The notes under the pieces: generated by a model
The model's input: the letters and a program-made list of their open reading frames with translations, nothing else
What the model was told of the DNA's origin: nothing
The model's database searches: none
Shown here: positions 1-12,676 of the stretch, piece by piece
Position numbering within the stretch: position 1 is the stretch's first letter
Layout: every line of letters begins with the position of its first letter
Source of the DNA: Glycine soja
Lineage: Eukaryota; Streptophyta; Magnoliopsida; Fabales; Fabaceae
DNA: 64,000 bases
NCBI RefSeq assembly: GCF_004193775.1
Contig: NC_041010.1
Location: 1,426,001-1,490,000 of the forward strand
Reading direction: 5' to 3'
Program-made: the position numbers and the translations under genes

Positions 1-93
1 ATTCTATATCCAATGTTAAAAACAAATGTTTCACCTGTGTACCACCCATAGTTGTAGTCTTTAATATATATATATTAACCTTTTGCTTGTGCA

Positions 94-312
94 TGGATAG
101 ATCCACTAGCAGAGGCTTTAGAACATCTTAATGGCTATCTCACAAAATAGAATGAAGAAAAAGAACCCAGGATTAACGAGAAAAATGAAAGACTAAAAGA
201 AAATAAATAGAAGGAAAGAACAATATTGGGTAAAACTGTGAAGGCATTAGATGAAACTGTCAAACAATTACAAGCTGTTCAGTTTTTCATGTTTAAAGAA
301 TACAAGATTTGA
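94..312 (+). pseudogene. Possible coding relic, coiled-coil-like, broken by stops
   Basis: One frame reads 73 codons from 94 to a TGA at 310-312, interrupted by two in-frame TAG codons (148-150 and near 208). The composition is rich in Glu, Lys, Asn and Leu (for example NEKNERLKEN and LDETVKQLQAV), which looks like a charged coiled coil and not like random AT-rich DNA. I do not recognise the family. It could be the tail of a transposon-encoded protein or a decayed gene that continues to the left of the window. There is no start codon and no convincing splice site. It lies downstream of the 3' end of the glucanase gene, on the opposite strand. The coding origin is an inference from composition only. 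Confidence 0.25.
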
Positions 313-576
313 TTTAGATACATATATACTATATGAGTATCACAAAAATTTAAAGAGACACACTCTCAAGTACCACTTTATCAATTCTTAATGCTAATCT
401 TGAGTCGATCATTGGCCCCAGGCAGCTATATTCAGTGGCCAAGCTCCACTTCTCCAAGCTTTTTTTTCTTCAAAATTACCCTGATCTTCAAGTTGATACA
501 AAACAACGAAGGTTAACGGTGCACTCATATCATCTGGGGTACTTGCTAGAAAGAAATAACCAATGGCACGATGAGC

Positions 577-3500
577 TTATGGTTTCCATGGCGCTGGAGG
601 TGGTGGCGGTGTAGGAAACATTGGGGGAACAGCAGAGAAAATGGTATTTTTGTCAATAGATGTGCCTTTGTCGCCTGACAATGCCACTAGTGCAGCAACT
701 AAACCGGCATTTCCAGCAAGTGTTGGCTCTGTGTAATTGTAGTTTGTACGAACATCATGGAAGCCATCATGCTTGTCAGGACCGGCAACCATGGCACCAA
801 CAATTGTATTTGGGTTTGGCTTAGAAGTGTCCCTCCATTTCCATCCACCTTTACAGCTATACTTGATCTTGTTCTTCGGTACAGATGCTCCTCTATGGTG
901 GACGTGTTTTGGGTAATGATTACCAAAACCTACGACATAACTCATTTTCCTTGGGTTATTTCCAAGGATGTAATCAATCTGCAAAAACACACAGAAGAGA
1001 AAAGAAAAATTAGCCCAGACACCTCATAGTGATATCGATAACATTAGGAAGAGTTTGATGCCATAGACATCATCTCTCTTAAAGTAGCAGAATATCACAC
1101 ACCTGGGACTTGGCAAAGCTACGGAGCACGTCGGTTGAAAAGAAATTAGGTCCACAATACCATCCAGGTGTATCAGCAGCATCAAGATAATCACTATATA
1201 GGGCAGCCAAAAAGGCCGCATTGACCACATATTGGAGAGGCTGAGGCCTACCATGGTTTAATTGAATCAAGCCACCTGGGCTCACAAAATACCAACATTC
1301 GCATCAGAACAGAAATTGGAAAGTCATGAATTCTGATGTCTGGCGGAAAGGTTTGAAGTAAGAACTGTTACCTTTGGTTCTGTTAAAGCTTGTGAAAACT
1401 GGTAGATAGGAGCACATGATTATGCTTGTCTGATTGTGAAAGGTCCTCAAAATTTCTTCATATGGATACCCAGGACTCAAGAACAACCTCAAACGACTCA
1501 GAAGAACCTAAATACAAGATGACAAAGATCAAATCAGTCAAATGTATTTTCACTAAAATTACCATAACCTGCAAGATCATGGATGATATTAATAGGAACA
1601 TCAAAGAGAAATCATGAGTCATGACACATACAAAGGCAAATGCTATTCAAGATCAGAAGCAATCATACCAAATATAGCAAAACTATTTCCAATATAGGAA
1701 TAATTAACCAGACCTCTAGTTAAAAATCCAAATTTTGCTGCTTAAAGACAGAGCATTGAAACCTCATACAGCATCAACCATGAACACCACAACTATCAGC
1801 CAATTATATTCATCTCAGATGGAGGTCTTATTGTAAAATGAAAAAGTGAAAAAAAAAAAAAACTTCATAATTCATCTTATCTAATTCATCAAGACATTAA
1901 CTTCCTGCTATTATCTGTTGATGTTAATCTAATTTACAAACAACAAATCTAAACGACTCAAGCATGCTATAACTTACTATAACAAAGAATCCCTACAAAA
2001 TTACCTGAGCACCAGCAAGCTTGTTATCCCAGCTGAGTACCCCATAATCAGGGCCTCCCCAGAAGGCACCAGCATGCTTGGCCAGGCCAGGAGCAGTAGC
2101 AAGCTTAAGGTACGATGAATTTCCAGTTGCAAAGTACATCCATGCGCCTCCCCAAACATACTCATCCCAGTAACTGGTAGAATTGTAAAATATAGAAGCT
2201 TCCGAACTCCCTGCACTGTACCTGCCTCTCTGCTCCCTGGAAAACTTGAACAGCGTGGTAGCACCATGAACTAGTTTCTTCGAATAGGCCTTGTTGTCCT
2301 TGAAAACAATGGAAGCAGATGCCAAGGCAGCAGCCATCTCAGCTGCAAGATCAGAACAACTATGGCATTCAGTCACAGGGCGGTCATAGTCCATGTCCTC
2401 TGGGCGCATCCAGCAATAGTGGTCATTCGGACTGTCACCACCGGAAGTATCTCCAAGCCCAACCTGTCAAACAAGCATAAAAAACCATCATTGAGACACA
2501 TCCTACTCCGCACCACACAACAAAATTCTAGTCCACCAACCCAACTAATGTTCTCAAACCATTCAAAATAAGAAAATAAAAACAACAATATATATAAGAT
2601 CCATCCTCCACAATTCACACTCCATATCAAGGTTTTAAAAAACGATCCGTAACTGCAATTTTGACTGCAACATCATCACAACCACAATTGGGACTGCACT
2701 AACCATATTTGTCTACAATTTTCTACAATATCAAGGATCGCAATTTGCAACGAAACTGCGGCCGTGATCGCAATTTAAAACCTTCGTCCATATTCTATAC
2801 TAGCACTAGAACGATCGATCCTTGGCAAGCAAATCACTTAATGAGATAAATCAAGAATATGAATAAAAAACAAAAAGAAGGAGGGGTGGATCATGGATGG
2901 ATACCTGAGCAGCAAGGGTGGTGATGGTGTCAGCAGTACTATTGAAACTCTTGAGAAAATAATCAGTACCCCACTTAATGATCTCCTTAACATGTTCAAG
3001 CTCCCCAGCAGCCTCATATTTTGCACTATACTCAATCACACTCCAACTCAACATAGTAATGGAAAACGAAGCAGGAAAGTTAAACTTGATAGCATCCCCG
3101 GCATCATAGTACCCACCCACCAGATCCTTAATCGCAGCAGAATGATCTGAAGACTTCCCATCTTGCATTCCCGAGTTTCCCCTCCACGAAACATTGTTAT
3201 GCTTGGGCAACTTCCCCGCTGCAACAACACAACACAAAAGTTAGTTTATACATACTGTATTTTGGTTGGAGGAGGGATTGAGTTACTCCAAAAGTTGTTT
3301 ACATACATCGTTGGGCATTGAAGAACATGAGGGCCTTGTGGAGGGCGAGGGTGTAGTTGTCGGGAGGGGGGTGTTTGTGGCGGTGGCGGGGGACGGTGTT
3401 GACGATGAGGGCGATGAGGCCGGCGAGGAAGGCGGCGAAGAGGATTGTGCCGAGGGTCCACTTGAAGATCTTGCGGCTGACGATGATGCAGCCGAGATCG

Positions 3501-3679
3501 ACGTACTTCTTCTTCTTCTGCTCGCCGGGGCCAAGGAGCCAGCTCTGCTGCGTCTCATCCAAGGGACGCGACAGCGCTGCCCTGTCAACGTCCTGCAGGT
3601 TCCGGCTCCGCTCGTCCTCCGTCGCCGAGTCCGTCGCGTTTATCTCCAACGGTCCACCCCATGAATCTCTAGAATACAT
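577..3679 (-). CDS. KOR: KORRIGAN-type membrane-anchored endo-1,4-beta-glucanase (GH9)
   Basis: Six exons join in frame: 3307-3679, 2905-3218, 2005-2463, 1372-1507, 1103-1275 and 577-978. They give 618 aa, close to the ~620 aa of Arabidopsis KOR1, and all introns are GT-AG. The product is a type II membrane beta-1,4-glucanase that acts at the plasma membrane/Golgi with cellulose synthase. The cytosolic N-terminus (1-70) carries the di-leucine WLLGP (48-49) and tyrosine YVDLG (59) trafficking motifs known from KOR1. The TM segment is about 72-95. The catalytic domain shows DAGD with Asp163/Asp166, HHR at about 512-514, and Asp560/Glu569 in [11 protein letters not shown]. The protein ends in the Pro-rich [12 protein letters not shown] tail typical of KOR. 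The start is the only Met matching the family's MYxRDxWGGP start. All key residues are present, so it is probably functional. Intron 2 (2464-2904) carries a MITE. Confidence 0.97.
2628..2785. mobile_element. hAT-like MITE in intron 2 of the KOR gene
   Basis: The element begins CAAGGTTTTAAA and ends TTTAAAACCTTC, giving inverted ends. The 8-bp flanks are ctccatat (2620-2627) and gtccatat (2786-2793), a near-perfect duplication consistent with a hAT target site. The interior right half (caatatcaaggatcgcaatt, then cgaaactgcgg) matches a shorter copy at 12120-12204, so this is a dispersed family. It lies wholly inside an intron and does not touch splice sites. Assignment to hAT rests on TSD length only. 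Confidence 0.7.
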
Positions 3680-5720
3680 ATTCTTCGCTCACTCCAACAA
3701 CAATGCCACCGACACAACACAATACGCCACTGCTTCTTTAGTATTAGTAGGAGTCTTGCTGTCGTGTTTCTTTCCTTTTATTTTTTTTATATTAAAAAGT
3801 ATATTTTCTAGGATAAATTTTTATTAATTGGTGGAAATCCAAATTTTTTAGTTTTGAATTATTAGATTCCGTGTCTGCTAGTGACGGTGCTTCGCGTTCT
3901 CTTTGTAATTATTATTGGTTAATGCTTAAGTCATGTGGGTTGGGATTTTGCTTTCATTTTTCTTAATAGAAATTTCTAAATTAATTAGGTTGGAGACACT
4001 GACCACTCTACCCACGACGCTGACAATCTGTCCGCAAATCGAACACACTTCTCTTTCCATAACAATAAAATCCATTGGGATCAATTTATTATAACATAAC
4101 TAATAATATTATTAATTTTCATTAATTGTAAGATAAGTGTTTAAAAAAAGTGTCAAAAATAATATTGATAATCATTCCTCTTGTTTAAGTATGTATTACA
4201 AGGAGTATCATTCTTGATTATGTGAATAGAAAAAAAGTTGAAAGAAATAAAGCTTATTTTGATGATTGTTACAAATGTAATAAATTTTTTTTTCTTCCAT
4301 TTTTCTGATATGAAAGGTTGGTCACAAATGGTTACTTGGTTCCTACTCTTTTTACACTAGAGCCATCAACCGGTGACGGTTATTGTGGATATGAAAATTG
4401 TGAGTGCTAGCAAGGGCAAGAGAATGTGGCATGTGCATGGATACCTAGCCAATTCAATAAGTACAATATAAAAACCATGATGTTTCTGATGATGGCAATT
4501 ACGATCCCAATAAAGAATAGTAGTATTTGTTAACATGTTGGTTATGGAATAATAATTTATAAAGTAAATAAATGATGGTTGGCGAAGGTGGCGTTTCTTT
4601 AATTTGATGTGTGGTATTCAACGGAGAGGTTTGCCGACACTCAAAGAAATGATCATCTACTTTTTACCAAACAAATACGCACCAAATAAGAAGGAAACCA
4701 TTCATGTTTGGTCTGATAAAACTACCATACATCTCATCACCATTTTTGCATGAATAATACGCACCACTTTTATTTATTTATTTCTACCATCTATATTTCA
4801 TATATACCAGACATGCTTACTTTTGCTACTTCTTTCTCCATTTCTTTGATGTCTCTTCATCACCAAACACAACGTTAGTATTTTTGCTTATGAAATCTCA
4901 ATATAATTTCAAACATCAATTTGCTTTCGAAACTAATATCATCTATTTTATACTATAAACAACCAATTTTATATTTCATTTATAGTTGAGTATCTTGGCA
5001 CACTTAACATATTTATTTAAATGTAGAAATAATAAAGCAAAGAAAAATATCATAATTAAATATAAGCAGACTACAAAAGTATTTATTTTAACTTTGACCC
5101 CAGTATCTCCGCAAGTATTATTTGTAAAATCCTTTAAAAAATCATTGCATGTAGGAAGTCTTTTTAATATTTAAGTTTTCTAAGTGTTTGAACTACAAAA
5201 ATAATAAAGGCATGTTTCCGTTCATAAACGCGTTTTGTCCTTTTTATTCTTCTAATAGTGGGAAAAAAAGGGCATATGAAAGCGAGATATTTGACCAAAG
5301 TGTTGAGAACTGTCTGTTTGGGTTATTTTTTTTAGAAGTATAAAAAAATTATGTACATTTTTTCATAATTGAAAATGAGTTTTTATTAGTTAATTATTAA
5401 TTAATTTATAAAAATTTCCTTATATAAATTTTCTAAATAAAATAATAACACATGTATAAATTAACTAATGAAAATTTTATTTTATATTTTTTTCCTTCTG
5501 CACACGTTATATAATGAACGCCTCGAGGATCAAATGCCAAATGTCTAGAAGCTCCACATCAAAAAAGCAGATTTTGCTTGTCTTCAAAGCAATAATGAGG
5601 CAATTGGAATACGACTATTCACCCACACATTTGCTAAATTACTTTAGATCTATACACCTTTTAATTATCTGGTTATAATTTGTTTTACTAAAGTTTACTT
5701 TAAGTGTGTGGATTACATAA

Positions 5721-5722
<2 letters not shown>

Positions 5723-5796
<74 letters not shown>
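5723..5796. repeat. (AT)n microsatellite, about 74 bp
   Basis: Uninterrupted alternating AT dinucleotides run for about 37 units. It is likely length-polymorphic. Confidence 0.98.
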
Positions 5797-5803
<7 letters not shown>

Positions 5804-7137
5804 AGTCATTGGTATTCTATACTAGAGACACCTTTATTCAATTTAAGATCATTTATATAACATAGTAAGATTAAGCGTTTCTAACGGTGCTTTTTCCCAC
5901 TCATGCAAGACTTTGCTTAAGCTTAAACTTAAACTTAAAAGGAATTTAAACGTATATCAATTGAATTATTCTTGATTATTTAACAACTTTGGATGGAGAA
6001 AACCTACTAAAATGATCAATCAGATTTTTGGATGGAAAATAGCTGAATAAACTTCAACAAAATTGATTAATACTTTACACTTTTAATAAGAAAAAAATAA
6101 TTGTACAACTATGTGATTTAAAATGAAGATAAGCATCTGTATACCTTTCACAATTTGGTTTATATATTTTGTTCGCACAACTTGCATGAATTACATTAAC
6201 AAAAAGTTAACAGACAATTAATTAATTTATTATTATACATTAAATGAGTTTTTATTTTGAAAAACAAAATAATTTCTTTACATTTTTTATTTTTATTTTT
6301 TGCATGCACATCTCTTCTTTATTTTTTCATACATATTTTTTGGATTTCTATATCAAATAAAATCATTATTTTCTCTTCTTTAATTAATTTAAAGGATATA
6401 TTTTTTTAATTTATTTAATTACTACTAAATTTTTTAATTAGCATTAAATATAATTCAAATACTTACAAATTACCCTAAAAATATTTTTTTATCAATTAAT
6501 ATAGTATTTTCATAAACGTTTTTATTTACTTTTTACATTTTATATATTTTTATAAAAATTCGTACGATGCATTATAGTAGTAGTACTTACTAGTTACTCT
6601 ATCATAACTAACTCTAGACGAAAAATGATTAGCACTCGGTCATTATTGATTTGTCATCTTTCATAACAATGACGTGCTATCATTTATTAAGCCTAAAACC
6701 AATGAAACTTGCTGAGATGCTTTCAGGATTTTATTCAATAAAATAATTCATATATCTGTATTGTTTTAACATTAAAAAACAATAATAAATCAAATGTGCA
6801 GTACGCCTACTCTGTTAATAGTGTATTTTATCATAGAATGATAGTTAGGTGAAACTAAATACAGGATCCAAATACGGTACCAAAAATGACAACCACCTAT
6901 ACTTGAAACTTACTTTAAATTAGTATATGCTTCGCTGTTACGGTTTATGATCTGATTCAGTCATTTATACATCTGAGGGATGAGATACAAAGAGGGCATC
7001 TAACACCGAGGAATAACATTGTTAGCATTACAAATAAAAATGGAAGTATAAAAAAAATTTAAAAAGACAAACAACTGTGCCCCTTCAGCTCTCTCGGTAG
7101 GATCATCCACTCGATTTTAGTCTCTTTATGTTTGTTT

Positions 7138-7203
7138 ATCCTTTGACCCTCTTGCACATATTTAACCTCTATCCTTTGACCCTCTTGCACATATTTAACC
7201 TCT
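7138..7203. repeat. Perfect 33-bp tandem duplication
   Basis: Two identical, directly adjacent copies (7138-7170 and 7171-7203) of a unit beginning atcctttgaccctcttgcac. No mismatch is seen between copies, so the duplication is recent or under conversion. Confidence 0.95.
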
Positions 7204-7666
7204 TTGCATCATGACACTTGAAGTTGATGGATTGTGTGTCATTCGATTCTTATAGGATCGACCTATCCAAAATTTATTGACTCGGATGTTGAGCGACTCA
7301 GCTCAAATACGATGTTATTATATAATTCATATTAAATCTAGGAGGAGAAATTACACTTTTTACGCTTAATGTTTTTTGATTACGCCTCCTTTCTCATAGG
7401 CATGAGTTAACGACAGGAACAATATTCAAGGAAGCTGAAAATTGCATATAAATATGTCTGAGTGATAATGCATATATTCACATAATTAAGGAGTAAAATC
7501 ATATCATCCCGCTTAGAATTAGAACCCTTCTAAGGACTGTAGGCTACTATAGCACCAATGCTACAAAGGGTTCTAGAATTTGATTACTGCTATATACAAT
7601 ACACATTATATATATATATGCTTTTTTCTTTAGTGAATGCATGTCTTCCATCTTCCATTAGGGAAG

Positions 7667-10600
7667 CTAGAGATCAAAGCTGTGACTGTGGAAATGGAAG
7701 ATGGAATGATGGCGTTGTCTTGTCATACTGTGTGACCTGATTTCTTCAGCAACACTTGTCTGAAGTGTTGAAGGGCCACAAACTATGACACCCACATCAA
7801 CAAGGCCCCATTTCTCTGATATCGAGTCATAAATTTCTGCAATATATGAATTCAGATTAGTAAATCTAGGTAGTGCGAAGAAACAATATATGTATCCACA
7901 CAATGTGTATCTGTATGTATTAGTTTACATGTTAACAGTTTTTCATGTTTATATTTACAAAAAAAAAAAAGTAAGGTTTAATTAATTACTTGGTCCATAA
8001 GGACTAAAACATAAAAAAAAAACTTATATAGAGACTAAAACGTAGAGTTTTTAGGTTTAGGGACTAAAACAAAAAAGTTGGCGCAAATATAGTAACCAAA
8101 TGATTAATTAAACCAAAAATTAACTTCACAAAGGCATACCTTTAAAGTTTGGCCTGGAACCATAATGAATGACCGTTGACTTTGCAATACTACTGTCTTG
8201 ACTTTGATCCTTGGTAGCCAAAGAGCCATTTTGATGAATCTTATCAACCTTTGTATCATTGGACTTGTCCTTCAAAGAATTTTGCTTTTCCCAAATATGC
8301 CACATTGCAACCACAGAACCACCAAAGATAACAACACTTGCAACCATGCAGATTACATATAGTAGTCCCCTGTACCACCATGTTTCTATGTGAAATGGGG
8401 TTACGTAGTAAACATACAACAAAGCCAGCAATATCACAAAGCCAACGGTAGATGAGATGACATATAGTCCAGACCAAAAATTGTCTCCTGTACCAACCAA
8501 AACAGACATGCCACAATCACTAGCCATAGGACAGAATGAAGATTTTATTGGTTTGTAACTATATCCCTCTTCCTGCAGATAATAAAAATCAAATGCCATT
8601 AAGTGAAAAATAAATAAATATATCATTAGAACGCGTCAACAAAAGAAAGTACAAATTTGTATAAAGAAGTGTAGACTCACCAATGGAGGATCTGATTCTC
8701 GGGTGACATAAATATGAATAACAATGTTTACTTTATTTGAAAATGATGGACAAATTGATTCCATGTCAATGGTTGAGAGAAGTGGAAGCTCGTTTGATTT
8801 TTTTACCGCCCAAACAAGTAAAATATTTCTCGGTTGACAGGGTTTCCCCTCCCTAACACGGTGGAGAATGTCACTCAATATAGCAAGGAAGGGTGAGAGT
8901 CCAATACCACCAGCCACTAATATAAGATTTTCATACCTAATAAGAGAACAGAATTGCCAATAACTTCATTAGTTATGTTGGCCTAAAATCTTCTTTGGTC
9001 TGAAAGTATATGCATATTATGGACTAAATCAAGGTTTCTATCCTCTATTATGTGTGCAAAATCAAAATAAATTGGGCATGTAGTCACTTACATTAAGTGG
9101 TATGGTACTTCATGCCCATATGGCCCCTCAACTGAAGTTGTTATGACACATGAATCTTTTTGTGCATCGACATCAGTAATCCTTTGTCTCAACTTTTCTG
9201 TCCATTTGCCAAGAACCTTTATGAGAACAGCAAGGTGATTCTTTCCATCCAAAGGACTAGAAGAAACACTGAATGGATGCCACTGCAGCCATGATAGTTC
9301 CCGGACTTGAACGAAAATGAAACTTAGTGCATTGTATCTCAAACCTACATTTTCAAAGAAATTTATTGTCACTCAACTGGTAATGGTACCAAATTATGTA
9401 CACAAAAATATTATGATAACTAGATAAGTATATAATTACTTTGAGGTTTTGACAGAACCAATTCCACAGTGCCACATGGAAGGCATCTGGATGAGATTAC
9501 ATTAACTGTCCTTCGTGATTGGCAGAACCTCAGAAATCGATCGAGCACAAAGAAAAATATTCCCCCAGCAGCCATAGTGAAAACAAAGTCACCAACATGC
9601 AAGGCCAAAAAGACAACAAAGACTACATATAATTGGTGGGTGTAGAAAAACAACTCAAAGTTCCATGTCCGCACTCCGGGAAGAGAGGTCACCCACATTA
9701 ACAAACCAGCTAGAAGGCTGATAACTCCTGGGAGATTGGCAACACCAATATCTTTCCATTGTATTAACTGCAAAGGAGACCAAATTAGGTACAGAAATGA
9801 TTAGCTTGCTTAAACCAATGTATTTGAGCTAAAGCTTGCACTATCAGTTAAAACTTCATACTTTAAAGCATGACCAGTTTGAGAGTTAAAAAATTAAAAA
9901 TTAGATTTTACTGTTTACAAACCATCATTTCATTCTAAATACAAGACACTTGAAACCACCCAAAATCATTTATTAAGCCACAACTAGATAAGGTATGGTG
10001 GTTAGGGGCTTGAACCTTGATTAGTTTGTATGAGGTCATAAGTTCAAATCTATCCCAATAAACAGATCATGCATTAAGCAATAAAGGATGTCACTTCACC
10101 ACTAATCAACAACTACCAAACCTAAGAGGGATTCGGGATAGCATTGTAGTCATTTTGATAAGGCACAAGGCAAAATTAAAGAAAAAGACAAAAGGTGTTC
10201 CATGGCTTGTGTTGTGATATACTAGTAGTTCTGCACCCTGACTTGTGAGAAACACCTTTTACAGTCATTCAATTGAATTATCAAACTTGTTAACCTAACC
10301 TAAGTGCAAACAGCTATGAATGTCACTACTGTTTATTTTCCTCCATACCAATCTGGCTCATTTGATTTTGCATGAGAACTAAATACTTGTTGATTTGGAA
10401 GGTTGACTTTTGAAAAATAAGTCAAGAGTAAAAATCAAAGAAGTAAATAGACAATACAAGCATTTTTTAGAAGATTATCAATTCAGTAAAAATTCAACCA
10501 TGGATAGCCTGTATTATTCTGCAAGAATGTATCACTCTTGCTCATATCATTACTGCTAAGTGTTCCTTAAAAAAAAAATGGCCTGGTTAAAGCATTCAAT

Positions 10601-12676
10601 GTTTCATTTACATCAGTTTATTAAAATAAAAGTCATCCTCTAATCAAGAAATATATCATTCTTTCTATACCAAAAATATAAATAAACAAATAAAAGAAAC
10701 GCAATGGGGTTTCAAAAAGAACACTTGGTGTTGTCAGTACATTCACATTCAGTGTGTGAGTATAAACTATCTTCAAGAAAAGAAACCCATAAAAGAGGAC
10801 TCACTTCTTGTACAAGGTGGCCTTCCATTGCCCATGCAATAACATAGAGGAGTCCATGGACAGTAAAAAGCACCATTGTGAGATGTCCCAGCCATACATG
10901 ATATCTTGTGGCATGTTCAAAAGGGATATCTATATAGCGGAGAAGAACGGATCCCCTTGAAACTGGGATAAACAGGAAAGCCAAACACATCAACCCAATT
11001 GCACCCGTGCGAAGTCCCATCACTTTAAACATGATTATGCTGAAAAAAATTTGAAGTCGGGAAAGTCAGCTTATCATGTTCATCATTGTTAGACCTAAAC
11101 GAGCATGGGAAAATTTCTAAGCCAAATACTTGTTCTAATATGTAATGTTCAAGAATGGTTCTTGTCTGATATTTAACATGCAAAAAAAATATTCCATTTG
11201 AAGCTTGTTCAGTAGACGACATATAGATTATTGTCAACACTCCTAACTTAAAAGTTAAAACAGACTAGGGAAAGTTGCTAATTATATTATGCATGTTTAC
11301 ATATAAATGATTTAGTTTAACAAGCTCTACAATATGGCTAAAACAAAGAAAACAAGTTCTACTACACTTTACTGCATATCTATTGAAGAATCCCAGAGAA
11401 GTCTTCAAAAATAAGTAGAAGAGAAAAATTAGAACTCCAACAATAAAGGCGAAAACTAGAAGTCTTCAACAAACCAAAGAATTTCATTAGGAGGAATGCT
11501 AACAACATATTCTTTCTAAACACTCTATTTTTTTTATTAAAATTTATTAAAAACTATAAAATCATAAACGAGACTCATTAAATATGATACAAATTTTGTG
11601 ATTTCAAATAAATTTCAGTCAGTAATACAAAGAAAAAGTGTATTAGATAATATGCGACTGATATTTCTAATTTCATCAAGTAAACTAAATCTACGTAGAG
11701 ATATAAGGTGAATTTGATGGTTAAGAGAGAAAAGAAAAGAAAAAATGTCCTGCGTTTAATGTCCTCTATTAACAAAAGTTAACATTTTCGGATTAAAAAA
11801 AAAGAAGAAAACTAAGTCTGCAGAATTCAAATGCTGAAAATAAATTAATGACACAGGATTGTTGTACCTCTTGTCTCTAAAGGATGGCACATCAAATTCA
11901 GAGATAAAATCAAGCGCCCTCACAGTGTAAGCATAGAGAGCCCAGATAACATACAACAAAACGAGGACAATCCCAATAAGCTCTGTGGCAGAAACAACCC
12001 CAAATGGTCCCTTCACAAACACAGGAAACGTCCATAGGCGGAACCTTGGAAGTTTGGAAGTCTTCTTCCTGCCATCAAATTCCAAATCAAAAACAAAGTA
12101 CTCAACATATACTATAATGCCAGGTTTCAAAAATCTGTCTGTGATCACAATTTCCCGCAATATCAAAGATTGTGTCGAAACTGTGACGGTAATTGAAAAC
12201 CTTGCTATAATGATGATGAAATGTTGTGCACAGAAAGGTAAGTTTGGGGAAATCACATACTCATGAAGCTGATCCTCCCCAGTAAGAATTTGGTGTGCAA
12301 TGGCAAGAAATGCAATTATGAGAATTGGAGCAGTGAAGACCAGAAAAATGCTTCCTGCAAACAAAACACACAGTTAGTTTTGAACTCACGCCACATACAA
12401 ACAAAGTGAAAAAAACTAAGCAAAGAGTAAGAAAAAATAACCTGTGACTCCAAAAGGAGTGTCACGGTTGAGATCATTCCATTTTGAGAACAACTCATTC
12501 ACAGGCTTTGCAGGGAGAAAAAAGATGAAAGCTGCCCATAGAACAAAGATCATCAAGATCAAAGTCTTGAGAGTCCATTTAGTAGCTGACACAAGAGGAG
12601 ATGCTGTTGTCTCACTTCCATTTTCATCACCACGAGGAGAAAGCAAAGGACTATAATCAAGAGAATTTTTCTCCAT
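7667..12676 (-). CDS. FRO: Ferric-chelate reductase, FRO6/FRO7 type
   Basis: Nine exons join in frame: 12442-12676, 12261-12354, 11868-12068, 10805-11039, 9440-9767, 9092-9344, 8681-8936, 8140-8572 and 7667-7836. They give 734 aa with GT-AG introns. The enzyme passes electrons from NADPH via FAD and two intramembrane hemes to Fe(III) (family knowledge). Visible motifs are the heme pairs His224/His238 (YHVWLGH...VHG) and His299/His312 (THQLY...ALHVGD), FAD-binding HPFSVSS (387-393), NADPH-site AGGIG (457-461) and C-terminal CGP (698-700). Sequence recall places it with FRO6/FRO7. FRO7 is plastid-located and FRO6 plasma-membrane, and the N-terminus does not settle which applies here. The start MEKNSLDY was chosen because its short acidic leader and PLLS motif resemble FRO7. 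An in-frame Met 25 codons upstream (12751) is possible but less likely. Introns 2 and 8 each hold a MITE. Confidence 0.96.
7975..8114. mobile_element. MITE in intron 8 of the FRO gene
   Basis: The termini are inverted: the left end ggtttaattaattacttggt pairs with the right end accaaatgattaattaaacc, allowing a few mismatches. The flanks aaaaagtaa (7966-7974) and aaaaattaa (8115-8123) differ at one position of nine, consistent with a 9-bp target duplication, though the sites are A-rich. The interior repeats 'gactaaaac'. The right end lies about 25 bp from the splice donor at 8139. Confidence 0.7.
12120..12204. mobile_element. Short hAT-like MITE in intron 2 of the FRO gene
   Basis: This 85-bp element starts ccaggtttc and ends gaaaaccttg. 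It is flanked by a perfect 8-bp direct repeat ctataatg (12112-12119 and 12205-12212). Its interior (gcaatatcaaagatt, then cgaaactgtgacgg) is shared with the KOR-intron element at 2628-2785. It lies inside the intron 12069-12260. Confidence 0.8.

Larger units (their letters stand above)
3680..7666. other. Intergenic region: KOR promoter side and FRO 3' side
   Basis: This is AT-rich DNA with no open frame that I can connect to a protein family. The part next to 3679 must hold the KOR 5' leader and promoter. It contains a long AT microsatellite (5723-5796) and a 33-bp tandem duplication (7138-7203), listed separately. The last few hundred bases should include the FRO 3' UTR. Confidence 0.6.

Noticed and set aside
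3266..3827. Long plus-strand frames opposite KOR exon 1
   Set aside because: They are antisense shadows of the GC-rich first exon of the glucanase.
9990..10090. tRNA-like or SINE-like stretch in FRO intron 4 (ttcaaatctatccc)
   Set aside because: No cloverleaf can be drawn and no A box lies at the right distance. It could be an old repeat.
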